Below, in pieces: positions 1-7,653 of a stretch of 64,000 bases of DNA. Each line of letters starts with the position of its first letter. Within the stretch, counting starts at the first letter, position 1. The translations under genes and the position numbers were made by a program. Location of the stretch: positions 1-64,000 of the forward strand of contig NZ_PRLD01000003.1 in assembly GCF_003287405.1 (NCBI RefSeq). The letters run 5' to 3'. Under the pieces are notes generated by a model. The model worked only from the letters and a program-made list of their open reading frames with translations, did not search any database and had not been told where the DNA came from. This stretch comes from Faecalibacterium prausnitzii (lineage in GTDB: Bacteria > Bacillota > Clostridia > Oscillospirales > Ruminococcaceae).

Positions 1-459
1 CGCTTCAAGATGAACATCGTCAACTGCGCAATGCTCGGCGCGTTCATCCTCTCCATGCCGCAACGTCCGGAGGTGGAAAGGCTGACGGATTACTACGCAA
101 AGTCCATGATGACAGCGCCCATGCAGTGGTTCTGCCGCAAGAGCGGAAAAAGCAAGTTCACCGCAAAGGACATTGCCGCTATGAAGGCAACCGCCACTCT
201 GAAAGCCGCCGACCGCAACCCCTACTCGTGGAACATGGAGTTTTACGAATACCCGGATGGCAGCGGCTACGAGGGACGCTTTACCAAGTGCGGCATCTGT
301 GTGCTGATGAAGGAGCTGGGGCTGTACGACCTGACCCCTGCTTTGTGCCGTCTGGACTACACCATGAGCGAAGCGGGCGGCGTGACCGACTTTGTGCGGC
401 AGTATACCCTTGCCTCCGGCGGACCCTACTGCGACTGCGGGTACAAAAAGAAGGGGTAA
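1..459 (+). CDS. L-2-amino-thiazoline-4-carboxylic acid hydrolase-like protein (5' partial)
   Basis: The frame is already open at base 1, so this is the C-terminal part of a longer protein; 152 residues are visible and the first ATG (base 10) need not be the start. Segments such as RNPYSWNMEFYEY and KCGICVLMKELGL and the Cys-rich tail PYCDCGYKKKG match the L-2-amino-thiazoline-4-carboxylate (ATC) hydrolase-like family (Pfam ATC_hydrolase), recognised from memory. The founding Pseudomonas enzyme opens the thiazoline ring of ATC to a carbamoyl-cysteine on the route to cysteine. Most Firmicutes members have no tested substrate. A second member follows after 6 bases, so the two are probably co-transcribed. 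No signal peptide can be judged because the N-terminus is outside the window. Confidence 0.75.
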   Translation, partial: RFKMNIVNCAMLGAFILSMPQRPEVERLTDYYAKSMMTAPMQWFCRKSGKSKFTAKDIAAMKATATLKAADRNPYSWNMEFYEYPDGSGYEGRFTKCGICVLMKELGLYDLTPALCRLDYTMSEAGGVTDFVRQYTLASGGPYCDCGYKKKG

Positions 460-465
460 CGGACG

Positions 466-1068
466 ATGAAGAGAAAGGAAACCTATCTTTCCCGTGACTT
501 TCGGGAGACTGCGGCACTGCGCTTTCCCGCGCAGGCAAAGGAACTGAACACCGCTTTCGATATGCGCCTGAGTGCGCTGCTGGCTGAAAATGCAGATGCA
601 AGCAAGGAAAAGCAATACCACCTCAAGCGGCAGATCTTGCCGGGCATTTCGGCCTACGAGACCTTGCAGCGGGTCATGCCGAAAGAGGAGGCACTGCAAA
701 CCGTTCACGGCTATGTGGAGCGCTTGGCGAGAACGAGCCACAAACAGCTTGCCGCCCTGCTGCACATACCGGGGCTTTACCGCCTTGTTCCCGGCGTTTT
801 CGTCAAATCCACCCGGAGCGTTTTCGGCCCGGCGGCGGGCTTTGCCCCAAAAGAACTGCAGACCGGCAACGGCGTCTGGCGTGTGGATATGATGAAGTGT
901 CCCTATCACGACACCTGTGCGGACTACGGCTGTCCGGAGCTGTGCCGCTGCTTTTGCGACAGTGATGACATCAGCTATACCGGGCTGCATCCGAAGCTGA
1001 TCTGGGAGAGAAGCATGACGCTGGGGCGCGGAAATGACCGCTGCGATTTCTGCATGAAGGTTCGATAA
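466..1068 (+). CDS. L-2-amino-thiazoline-4-carboxylic acid hydrolase-like protein
   Basis: A 200-residue soluble protein of the same ATC hydrolase-like family as the gene before it, but quite diverged from it. The C-terminal half carries the conserved Cys/His-rich block: MKCPYHDTCADYGCPELCRCF (residues about 142-162), then HPKLIWERSMTLGRGNDRCDFC near the end. Its many Cys residues suggest metal or thiol chemistry, though no metal site has been shown for this family to my knowledge. Start ATG 466 lies 6 bases after the stop of the upstream paralogue, as in a tight operon. Two neighbouring paralogues may act on different thiazolines or form a heteromer; that is inference. It sits upstream of YbtPQ-like ABC genes. 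Confidence 0.75.
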   Translation: MKRKETYLSRDFRETAALRFPAQAKELNTAFDMRLSALLAENADASKEKQYHLKRQILPGISAYETLQRVMPKEEALQTVHGYVERLARTSHKQLAALLHIPGLYRLVPGVFVKSTRSVFGPAAGFAPKELQTGNGVWRVDMMKCPYHDTCADYGCPELCRCFCDSDDISYTGLHPKLIWERSMTLGRGNDRCDFCMKVR

Positions 1069-1088
1069 TAGCGGGGAGACAGATTGGT

Positions 1089-1202
1089 ATGGAAATCAAA
1101 CGATTCGGTACATGGTATTTCTGGCATACTTTCTTGTTTTGTATGAACCACGATGGAAGGCGAAGGAAATGGGAGCATATGCCCGATTCGCACCCAGACT
1201 GA
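1089..1202 (+). CDS. possible 37-residue peptide
   Basis: ATG at 1089 follows a GGGGAGAC ribosome-binding-like stretch and opens 37 codons ending in TGA at 1200-1202. The peptide is rich in aromatic and basic residues (YFWHTFLFC, then DGRRRKW). I do not recognise it. It lies between the hydrolase genes and a membrane protein and may be a real small gene, a gene remnant or chance. Confidence 0.25.
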   Translation: MEIKRFGTWYFWHTFLFCMNHDGRRRKWEHMPDSHPD

Positions 1203-1215
1203 GAGGAGAAAAACA

Positions 1216-1695
1216 ATGATCGTACTGCAACTGCTGCTTTATTGTCTGCTGTTTACCGCAATGGTAAAAATCGCTGTGATCGGTGGTGCTGTCAATGGAC
1301 TGTACTTTTATCCCAAGGAGGTGCAGGATCGCGCCATCGAACTGGGACTGATCGACCGCAATACGATGAACCGAAAACGAAAATGCTTTATGATACCGTT
1401 CTTTATCGTGATGCTTGCTGCTCTTGTGCTGATTATCGGTTTGTGGAACGGGGCTTCCTCCTTTGGTGAGGCCTATTGGCAGGCGCTGCTGTTTCTTGAG
1501 GTCATGAATATCTATGACGGCGTTGTAATCGACAAGCTATGGGTCGGGCACAGCCAGTTTTGGGTGCTGCCAGGGCTTGAAGATGCGCCGTTCGTGCAGA
1601 CCTGGAGGCAGGTGCTGAAAAAGCGAAGCATACTGGCGCTGATCTGGGTTGCGGGAGCGGCAATTGTCGGCGGTATTGTCCATTTGATTTTCTAA
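1216..1695 (+). CDS. small integral membrane protein, function unknown
   Basis: A 159-residue protein with about four hydrophobic segments: residues 1-25 (IVLQLLLYCLLFTAMVKIAV), about 58-78 (IPFFIVMLAALVLIIGLW), about 90-105 and the C-terminal 140-159 (WVAGAAIVGGIVHLIF). The start is set at ATG 1216 because GAGAGGAG stands 8 bases upstream; an in-frame ATG at 1153 would add 21 polar residues with no ribosome-binding site. I do not recognise the family. Its position between thiazoline hydrolase-like genes and a metal-transport stub suggests a membrane role in the same cassette, but nothing in its sequence shows a substrate. Confidence 0.65.
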   Translation: MIVLQLLLYCLLFTAMVKIAVIGGAVNGLYFYPKEVQDRAIELGLIDRNTMNRKRKCFMIPFFIVMLAALVLIIGLWNGASSFGEAYWQALLFLEVMNIYDGVVIDKLWVGHSQFWVLPGLEDAPFVQTWRQVLKKRSILALIWVAGAAIVGGIVHLIF

Positions 1696-1755
1696 GAAGT
1701 TGGAAATTGCCCAAATGAAAAGCAGAATCATGAACTGCAATCGGAGGCAAAAAAG

Positions 1756-2013
1756 ATGAAGACGGAGAAACCGAAAAAGCTGATTCGATGGTACATTCTC
1801 GGTGTGATCGGGGCAGTATTGACGATCCTGGCGGCAGGCATTGTGGTGCCCGCTTTGTCCTATCTGCTCAGCTTTGCCGCCGGAGCCATGCTGTATGTGG
1901 TGGTGGAGGAGCTGATCCCGGAAATGTCGCAGGGGCAGCACTCTAACGTCGGCACGGTTTTTTTTGCGGTAGGCTTCAGCATGATGATGGTACTGGATGT
2001 GGCACTGGGATAG
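1756..2013 (+). pseudogene. C-terminal fragment of a ZIP-family metal transporter
   Basis: Eighty-five residues whose second half (ALSYLLSFAAGAMLYVVVEE, then LIPE and, near the end, GFSMMMVLDVALG) matches the last two membrane helices of ZIP/ZupT metal ion carriers. Intact members run about 250-270 residues with eight helices, so roughly two thirds are missing. The HxxxE metal-site helices typical of earlier ZIP segments are absent, and the 60 bases upstream do not encode them. A good ribosome-binding site (TCGGAGGC) precedes ATG 1756, so a short protein may still be made. It could be a remnant or a regulatory stub; loss of function as a carrier is the simpler reading. Confidence 0.65.
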
Positions 2014-2060
2014 CGCATGGTTGAGAAAATTGCGATGCAAGGGGCGAAGAAAGGAAAAAT

Positions 2061-2156
2061 ATGAAAGACAGAGATCTGCCAGTTGACCACAGCTGCCATT
2101 CCAAGCCCTGCAAAAGACGGATTGTGGAGATCGGATTGAATAAACAGTATGATTGA
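2061..2156 (+). CDS. possible 31-residue His/Cys leader peptide before araC-type gene
   Basis: ATG 2061 follows AGAAAGGAAAA at good spacing and opens 31 codons whose stop (TGA 2154-2156) overlaps the regulator's start ATG at 2149. The peptide carries the cluster HSCHSKPC. The regulator start itself lacks a close ribosome-binding site, so translational coupling through this peptide is plausible. No homologue is known to me; it may be chance. Confidence 0.3.
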   Translation: MKDRDLPVDHSCHSKPCKRRIVEIGLNKQYD

Positions 2157-3126
2157 TATCATTTTTCATGACAAAACGGGGGTCACTCCCTATAATCCCG
2201 GACAAACAGGCGGCTTTGAAAATGCGGCCGGAAGTGGAGAAATTCACTATTACCGGCTGTTTGATGGCGTGGGGATCATGCTGCTGCGGCTGGAGATGGA
2301 GACCTATACGGAAATCCGCACGCAGATCGGTATGATAGAGATCAATTTCTGCATCAATGGCCGTTTTGAAACCAGCTTTTCCATGCGTGATAGCGTTCTG
2401 CTAAAGCCGGGGGATATGGCCGTCAGCTGCTACGACGGACGGCATGGAACACGTTCAGAGTCACGGTTCCCGCTGGGCTGTTACGAAGGGCTGTGTCTGG
2501 AAGTTGATCCAGCAGCCGCTCAGAACTGGCTTGAGAAGAACGCACCGGGCTTTTCGGTGGATTTTGCGGTACTGAAGCAGAATCTTCTGGGAAACCGATG
2601 GTTCATGTTCGGTACGGCAGGACCCCGCTGTGAGCACGTTTTCCGGGAATTGTACGAAAATGCGCCCTACATGGATCTCCGGTTCCTGCGGCTCAAGGTG
2701 GTGGAGCTGTTGATGCTGCTGAGCCGCATTCCGCAGGAGGAAGGAACGGACTTGTACTGTTCTACCGAACAGACCGAACTGGCACACCATCTCCGGGATC
2801 ACCTTCTGACAAACCGGGAGGGGTATGTCTCCCTTGCGCAGCTGGCAGAAGAACACGGGATCTCGGTTTCGCACCTGCAAAAAATGTTCAAACAGGTCTA
2901 CGGTGTGCCAGTATACCACTATATCAAGGAATACCGTCTGGAACAGGCTGCCGTAGAGCTTGTCCGGAGCGCAAAGCCCATTACGCAGATCGCACAGAAT
3001 GCAGGATATGACAACGCCAGCAAGTTTTCGGAGGCTTTCCGGAAACGATATGGAACGACCCCGTCGCAGTACCGCACCCACGCAAATGGACTCGCAAAAC
3101 GGAGCAGGGAAATCAGAATGGAGTAG
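2149..3126 (+). CDS. AraC-family transcriptional regulator (YbtA-like context)
   Basis: A 325-residue regulator. The N-terminal ~200 residues are a ligand-sensing region of the kind seen in regulators of siderophore and metal genes. The C-terminal ~100 residues are a double helix-turn-helix: YVSLAQLAEEHGISVSHLQK (first HTH) and AKPITQIAQNAGYDNASKFS followed by EAFRKRYGTTPSQYR, the AraC signature. In Yersinia, the AraC protein YbtA binds a siderophore and activates the ybtPQ-type ABC genes; here the regulator likewise precedes a similar ABC pair, so it probably controls 3200-7524. The chosen ATG overlaps the stop of a possible 31-residue peptide, and no strong ribosome-binding site is adjacent, so the exact start is uncertain. 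The ligand is unknown. Confidence 0.88.
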   Translation: MIDIIFHDKTGVTPYNPGQTGGFENAAGSGEIHYYRLFDGVGIMLLRLEMETYTEIRTQIGMIEINFCINGRFETSFSMRDSVLLKPGDMAVSCYDGRHGTRSESRFPLGCYEGLCLEVDPAAAQNWLEKNAPGFSVDFAVLKQNLLGNRWFMFGTAGPRCEHVFRELYENAPYMDLRFLRLKVVELLMLLSRIPQEEGTDLYCSTEQTELAHHLRDHLLTNREGYVSLAQLAEEHGISVSHLQKMFKQVYGVPVYHYIKEYRLEQAAVELVRSAKPITQIAQNAGYDNASKFSEAFRKRYGTTPSQYRTHANGLAKRSREIRME

Positions 3127-3199
3127 TCCACGGCCGAAAAATATGCTAAAGTACAGAGCGGTTAGAACAAACTTACTTTAAAACCGGAGGTACTTTCAT

Positions 3200-3955
3200 A
3201 TGATGATGAAAAAGAAATTTGTTGCAGTGGCCTTGTCTGCGGTCTGCCTGCTGTCTGCTGTCGGCTGCGGCCAGCAGAGCGCAAGCACAGCGTCTTCGGC
3301 ATCCAGCGTTTCCTCCTCGGTGGCTTCTTCGGCTTCCGCAAGTCAGGTAATGGATGCGGAGGATTATCTGTCTGGTATCAGCGGGACTTATGTGGAACTG
3401 TTCCCGGAGATGGCAAAGAGTGAATACCGGAATTTGTGGATCGACGCTGCGACTCCGCTGGTAGGCGAGGACAATGCGGAATCGGCTACGGATATGCTGC
3501 TGGGAATGTGCATGGCAGAGCCGTATGGCGAGGAGGCTGTTGAAAAATATGCAGCAGATCCGGACAGCACGGCGTTCAACTGCTATTTTCTGGGCGGCGT
3601 GGAAAAATTCGTGATGAATGGCGACACTATCACCGGTCTGGATGCGCAAGGACAGGAAGTGTTTGCACACACCTACCAGAAACTGGATGTGGACAATGAA
3701 AACAGCTTCCTCTTCTACCAGAGCGAGGATGCGGATTCCGGGGAGTTTACCTACTTTGCCTTTGCGCCCGATACGATGGAAACGACGTATCATCTGGAAT
3801 TCCGCTATGCAGAGGATCTCGACGACCTGCAGAGCTGGTATGAAGGAAATTATGCTTATTGGAATGCTGCCGCCATCGCAGAGGACTATGATCAGGCAAC
3901 TATGGAAAATGTCATTGAACTTTTCGTCACGGAAAATTTGTCTGAGGCAGAATAA
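3200..3955 (+). CDS. lipoprotein with ZinT-like metal-binding lipocalin domain
   Basis: 251 residues. A lipoprotein signal (KKKFVAVALSAVCLLSAVGC, lipobox AVGC) is followed by a Ser/Ala linker to about residue 48. The rest has the layout of ZinT/YodA and the C-terminal half of AdcA: an opening GISGTYVELFP like the ZinT GxWxSVYP start, and a closing FTYFAFAPDT...YHLEFRYAEDLDDLQSWYEGN like the ZinT segment around its HFHIFFG metal histidines. Here the HxH pair is reduced to a single His (TYHLEF), so zinc affinity may differ. ZinT-type proteins capture Zn or Cd outside the membrane and hand it to importers. The ribosome-binding site GGAGGT precedes ATG 3200. ZinT assignment is by pattern, moderate certainty. 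Confidence 0.6.
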   Translation: MMMKKKFVAVALSAVCLLSAVGCGQQSASTASSASSVSSSVASSASASQVMDAEDYLSGISGTYVELFPEMAKSEYRNLWIDAATPLVGEDNAESATDMLLGMCMAEPYGEEAVEKYAADPDSTAFNCYFLGGVEKFVMNGDTITGLDAQGQEVFAHTYQKLDVDNENSFLFYQSEDADSGEFTYFAFAPDTMETTYHLEFRYAEDLDDLQSWYEGNYAYWNAAAIAEDYDQATMENVIELFVTENLSEAE

Positions 3956-4023
3956 ACGGCACATGCGCACCCGATCATGTCAGGCGGTACGCATGGCAAT
4001 ATTACGGTAAGGATGTGATTTGA

Positions 4024-5793
4024 TTGAAAAAACGATCGGACTTTTCCCGGCTGATGGGCTATGCAGGTGGACATCGGGTATTCACCTATGCTTCACTGGT
4101 GCTCTCCGCTGTCAGCGCACTGATGGCGCTGATCCCGTTCCTCTATATCTGGATGATCTTGCGGGATGTGCTGGCTGTCGCACCGGACTATGCGCAGGCG
4201 GTGAACATCCCCCATTACGGCTGGATGGCAGTGTTGTTTGCAGTGCTGTCTTACCTTATTTACATTGCAGCGCTGATGTGCTCCCACCTGTCGGCGTTCC
4301 GGGTGGCGACCAATCTGCGGCTGGCGGTGTCGGAGCATTTGGCGGTGCTGCCGCTGGGCTTTGCCGAGACCTTCGGCAGCGGCAAGCTGCGGAAGATCAT
4401 CCATGAGAGCACCGGAGCCGCCGAGACCTATCTGGCCCACCAGCTGCCAGACCAGTACAACGCCATCGCCACCCCGGTGGGGCTGCTGGTTTTGCTGCTG
4501 GCGTTCGACTGGCGGCTGGGGCTGCTGAGCCTTGCGCCGGTGGTGTTGGCGTTTCTCATCATGGCGACCATGACCGGCAAGCGGATGGCCGAAAAAATGC
4601 GGCAGTACGGCAACGCACTGGAATCCATGTCCAACGAGGCCGTGGAGTACGTCCGGGGTATCCCGGTGGTCAAGACCTTCGGGCAATCGGTATTTTCCTT
4701 CAAAAAGTTCAAGACCACCATTGATGAGTATGAAAAGTGGGTCATCTCCTACACCAAAGACCTGCGCCTGCCCATGATGTTCTATACCGCTGCCGTCAAC
4801 GGTGTGTTCGCCTTTCTGATCGCGGGCGGGCTGCTGTTCACGACCCACGGCGTGACCACGGAATTTCTGCTGAACCTGCTGTTCTATATCATCATCACGC
4901 CGGTGATCTCCCTGACCCTGACCCGCATCATGTACATGAGCGAAAATGAACTCGTTGTGGCAGATGCGCTGGCTCGTGTGGATTCGGTTCTGGATGCGGA
5001 ACCTGTGCCAGAAAACGATCATCCGCAGCATCCGAAAGATGCCTCTGTGTCCCTGAAGGATGTGCATTTCAGCTATGATGGCAAAACGGATGTTATCGAG
5101 GGCGTTTCGCTGAAAATTCAGCCGGGTCAGACGGTGGCTTTCGTTGGACCCTCCGGCGGCGGCAAATCCACACTGGCAAACCTGATCTGTCGGTTCTTCG
5201 ATGTGCAGAGCGGCAGCGTCCGGGTGGGCGGAGCGGATGTGCGGGACATCCCCAAGGAAGAGTTGATGGACACCATCTCCTTTGTGTTCCAGAACAGCCG
5301 CCTGCTCAAGGGCAGCATTCTGGACAACGTCCGTCTGGGTAGGCCGCAGGCCACCGAAGCCGAGGTGCTGGCGGCGCTGAAAGCTGCACAGTGCATGGAT
5401 ATCGTGGAGAAGTTCCCGGCGGGCATCCACACGGTCATCGGCACCAAGGGCGTGTATCTTTCCGGCGGCGAGCAGCAGCGCATTGCCATTGCCCGCGCCA
5501 TGCTGAAAAATGTGCCCATCCTGATCCTGGACGAGGCCACCGCCTTTGCCGACCCGGACAATGAAGCAAAGGTGCAGGCAGCCTTTGCCCAGCTTGCCAA
5601 GGGCAAAACGGTGCTGATGATCGCGCACCGCCTGTCCACAGTCGCCAACGCCGACTGCATCTATGTGGTGCAGGATGGGCAGATTGTGGAATCCGGCACA
5701 AAGGACGAACTGTGTGCGCAGAACGGTCTGTTTGCCCGGATGTGGCAGGAGTATCAGGCGTCGGTGCAGTGGAAGGTCGCAAAGGAGGGGTAA
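4024..5793 (+). CDS. ABC half-transporter, YbtP/IrtA-like
   Basis: 589 residues: six-helix exporter-type membrane domain (about 1-320) fused to an ATPase domain (about 345-575). The ATPase has Walker A GPSGGGKST, Q-loop VFQNSR, signature LSGGEQQR, Walker B ILILDEATAFADPDNE and switch His in IAHRLST. The ATAFADP wording instead of the common ATSALD/ATASLD is what I remember from the IrtAB/YbtPQ siderophore importers, which have an exporter fold yet import. Translation probably starts at TTG 4024, after TAAGGATG; the first in-frame ATG would cut into the N-terminal MKKRSDFSRLM. It is followed after 3 bases by a second half-transporter, so the working unit is a heterodimer. The substrate is inferred to be a metal chelate, not shown. 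Confidence 0.85.
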   Translation: MKKRSDFSRLMGYAGGHRVFTYASLVLSAVSALMALIPFLYIWMILRDVLAVAPDYAQAVNIPHYGWMAVLFAVLSYLIYIAALMCSHLSAFRVATNLRLAVSEHLAVLPLGFAETFGSGKLRKIIHESTGAAETYLAHQLPDQYNAIATPVGLLVLLLAFDWRLGLLSLAPVVLAFLIMATMTGKRMAEKMRQYGNALESMSNEAVEYVRGIPVVKTFGQSVFSFKKFKTTIDEYEKWVISYTKDLRLPMMFYTAAVNGVFAFLIAGGLLFTTHGVTTEFLLNLLFYIIITPVISLTLTRIMYMSENELVVADALARVDSVLDAEPVPENDHPQHPKDASVSLKDVHFSYDGKTDVIEGVSLKIQPGQTVAFVGPSGGGKSTLANLICRFFDVQSGSVRVGGADVRDIPKEELMDTISFVFQNSRLLKGSILDNVRLGRPQATEAEVLAALKAAQCMDIVEKFPAGIHTVIGTKGVYLSGGEQQRIAIARAMLKNVPILILDEATAFADPDNEAKVQAAFAQLAKGKTVLMIAHRLSTVANADCIYVVQDGQIVESGTKDELCAQNGLFARMWQEYQASVQWKVAKEG

Positions 5794-5796
5794 GGA

Positions 5797-7524
5797 ATGA
5801 TCGAAAAAATTCAACACGCCACAGCCAGCTCCCCGGAGGGCGCAAAGGGGCTTGTAAAGGGCGTTCTGGCCTGTGCGTTCCAGAACATGGCGTTCATGCT
5901 GCCCACCGGGCTGCTGTATCTTCTGGTAAAAGACCTGCTGGCAGGCTCTACGAGCGGGAGAAGCACCTTTTATCTGGTGGGATGCGTTGCCTGCTTTGTG
6001 TTGATTTTGCTGACCACATGGTTCCAGTACAACGGCACCTATTTTACTACCTATAAAGAGAGCGGCACCCGCCGCCTGACCCTTGCAGAGCGGCTGCGGA
6101 AGCTGCCTCTGTCCTTTTTCGGCAAGCGAGACCTTGCCGACCTGACAAGCACCATCATGGCGGACTGCGAGGTACTGGAAAAGGACTGCTCCCACTTCAT
6201 CCCCGGTCTGTTCGGCTCCCTCATTTCCACGGTGCTCATTGCCCTGAGCCTGTTCGCCTTTGAGTGGCGGATGGCACTGGCGGCTCTGTGGGTCATTCCG
6301 GTATCCGCTGCCATCGTGGTGGGCAGCTATCGGGTACAGGATAAGGTGCAGGCCAGGACCATGGCGGCGAAAATGGCCTGTGCGGACGGTATTCAGGAGT
6401 ACATCGAGACTCTCCGGGACCTGAAAGCCAGCAATGCGGAGCAGCAGTATCTGTCCGGCCTTTCCGGCAAAATTCGGGCAGTGGAAAAGCAGTCTATTGT
6501 GGCAGAGCTGGAAACAGCGCTGTTTGTGTCCTCCGCCGGCATGGTGCTCAAGCTGGGCATTGCATCGGTGGCGCTCACCGGTTCGGTGCTGCTGGTGCAG
6601 GGCAGCATCGACGTACTGACCCTGTTTCTGTTCCTGATGGCGGCATCCCGGATGTACGACCCCATGCAGGGGGCTTTGCAGAATCTGGCGGCGGTCATCG
6701 CCATGCGTACCAATGTGGGGCGGATGAATGAGATTCTGGACGCTCCCCTGCAGACCGGCAGCGAGCAGCTGACCAATCAGGGCTGCGATATCGTGTTCGA
6801 CCATGTGGGCTTTGCCTATGACTCCGGTGAAGCGGTGCTGCGGGATGTCTCCTTTACCGCAAAGCAGGGGGAGGTTACGGCGCTGGTGGGCCCCTCCGGC
6901 AGCGGCAAGACCACTGTTTCCCGGCTGGCAGCACGGTTCTGGGATTACCAGAAGGGCAGTATCACCGTGGGCGGCATGGATGTCTCCCGAATCGACCCGG
7001 AAAAACTCATGAGCCTGTATTCCATCGTCTTTCAGGATGTGACCCTGTTTGACAACACAATCCTCGAAAACATCCGTCTGGGGCGCAAAGGTGCCACCGA
7101 CGAGGAGGTCCTTACGGCGGCAAAGCTGGCAAACTGCGAGGAATTTGCCGAGAAGCTGCCGGACAAGTGGAACACCAATATCGGCGAGAATGGCTGCGCT
7201 CTTTCCGGCGGTGAGCGTCAGCGCATTTCCATCGCCCGTGCTTTTCTGAAGGATGCGCCCATCATTCTGCTGGACGAGGCCACCGCAAGTCTGGATGTTG
7301 AGAACGAAACGGCGATTCAGGAGGCTCTGTCCCGCCTCATCAAAAACAAGACCGTTCTCATCATCGCTCACCGGATGCGTACCGTGGCCGGTGCGGATCA
7401 GGTGGTGGTGCTGTCGGGTGGCATCGTGGCCGAGCAGGGCAGCCCGGCAGAGCTGTACGCCCGGAAGGGACTGTACACCCACATGGTGGATCTGCAGTCG
7501 GCAAGCCAGAACTGGACGATCTGA
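5797..7524 (+). CDS. ABC half-transporter, YbtQ/IrtB-like
   Basis: 575 residues with the same membrane-ATPase layout as its upstream partner. Walker A GPSGSGKTT (about residue 366), signature LSGGERQR, Walker B IILLDEATASLDVENE and IAHRMRTV are all intact, so both ATP sites of the heterodimer should be able to work. The IAHRMRT wording is shared with YbtQ-type proteins as I recall them. ATG 5797 lies 3 bases after the preceding stop with AGGGGTAAGG as ribosome-binding site, indicating one operon. It is the last gene before the recombinase and has no clear terminator after it. The pair could instead export a drug or peptide; the AraC and ZinT-like neighbours favour metal uptake. Confidence 0.85.
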   Translation: MIEKIQHATASSPEGAKGLVKGVLACAFQNMAFMLPTGLLYLLVKDLLAGSTSGRSTFYLVGCVACFVLILLTTWFQYNGTYFTTYKESGTRRLTLAERLRKLPLSFFGKRDLADLTSTIMADCEVLEKDCSHFIPGLFGSLISTVLIALSLFAFEWRMALAALWVIPVSAAIVVGSYRVQDKVQARTMAAKMACADGIQEYIETLRDLKASNAEQQYLSGLSGKIRAVEKQSIVAELETALFVSSAGMVLKLGIASVALTGSVLLVQGSIDVLTLFLFLMAASRMYDPMQGALQNLAAVIAMRTNVGRMNEILDAPLQTGSEQLTNQGCDIVFDHVGFAYDSGEAVLRDVSFTAKQGEVTALVGPSGSGKTTVSRLAARFWDYQKGSITVGGMDVSRIDPEKLMSLYSIVFQDVTLFDNTILENIRLGRKGATDEEVLTAAKLANCEEFAEKLPDKWNTNIGENGCALSGGERQRISIARAFLKDAPIILLDEATASLDVENETAIQEALSRLIKNKTVLIIAHRMRTVAGADQVVVLSGGIVAEQGSPAELYARKGLYTHMVDLQSASQNWTI

Positions 7525-7556
7525 GAATGATGGCGGCTTTTATTTGGGAAAAAGTC

Positions 7557-7585
7557 TTGCATTCAGTTAAAAACTGTGGTATATC
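7557..7585 (+). promoter_or_regulatory. possible promoter for the serine recombinase
   Basis: TTGCAT (7557-7562) and TATATC (7580-7585) are 17 bases apart, about 70 bases before the recombinase start. Weak match; listed because the recombinase is otherwise separated from the ABC operon. Confidence 0.3.
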
Positions 7586-7653
7586 CATTATACGAAACAT
7601 TGCTTTGAAAAAACGATCCACCGTTCAATGATGTATAAATGGAGGTGCCTGCC

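Noticed and set aside
4093-7482. A very long minus-strand open frame (over 1100 codons) opposite the two ABC genes
   Set aside because: It mirrors the high-GC codons of the real plus-strand genes, has a His/Gln-rich composition and matches no family; the ABC motifs on the plus strand are decisive.
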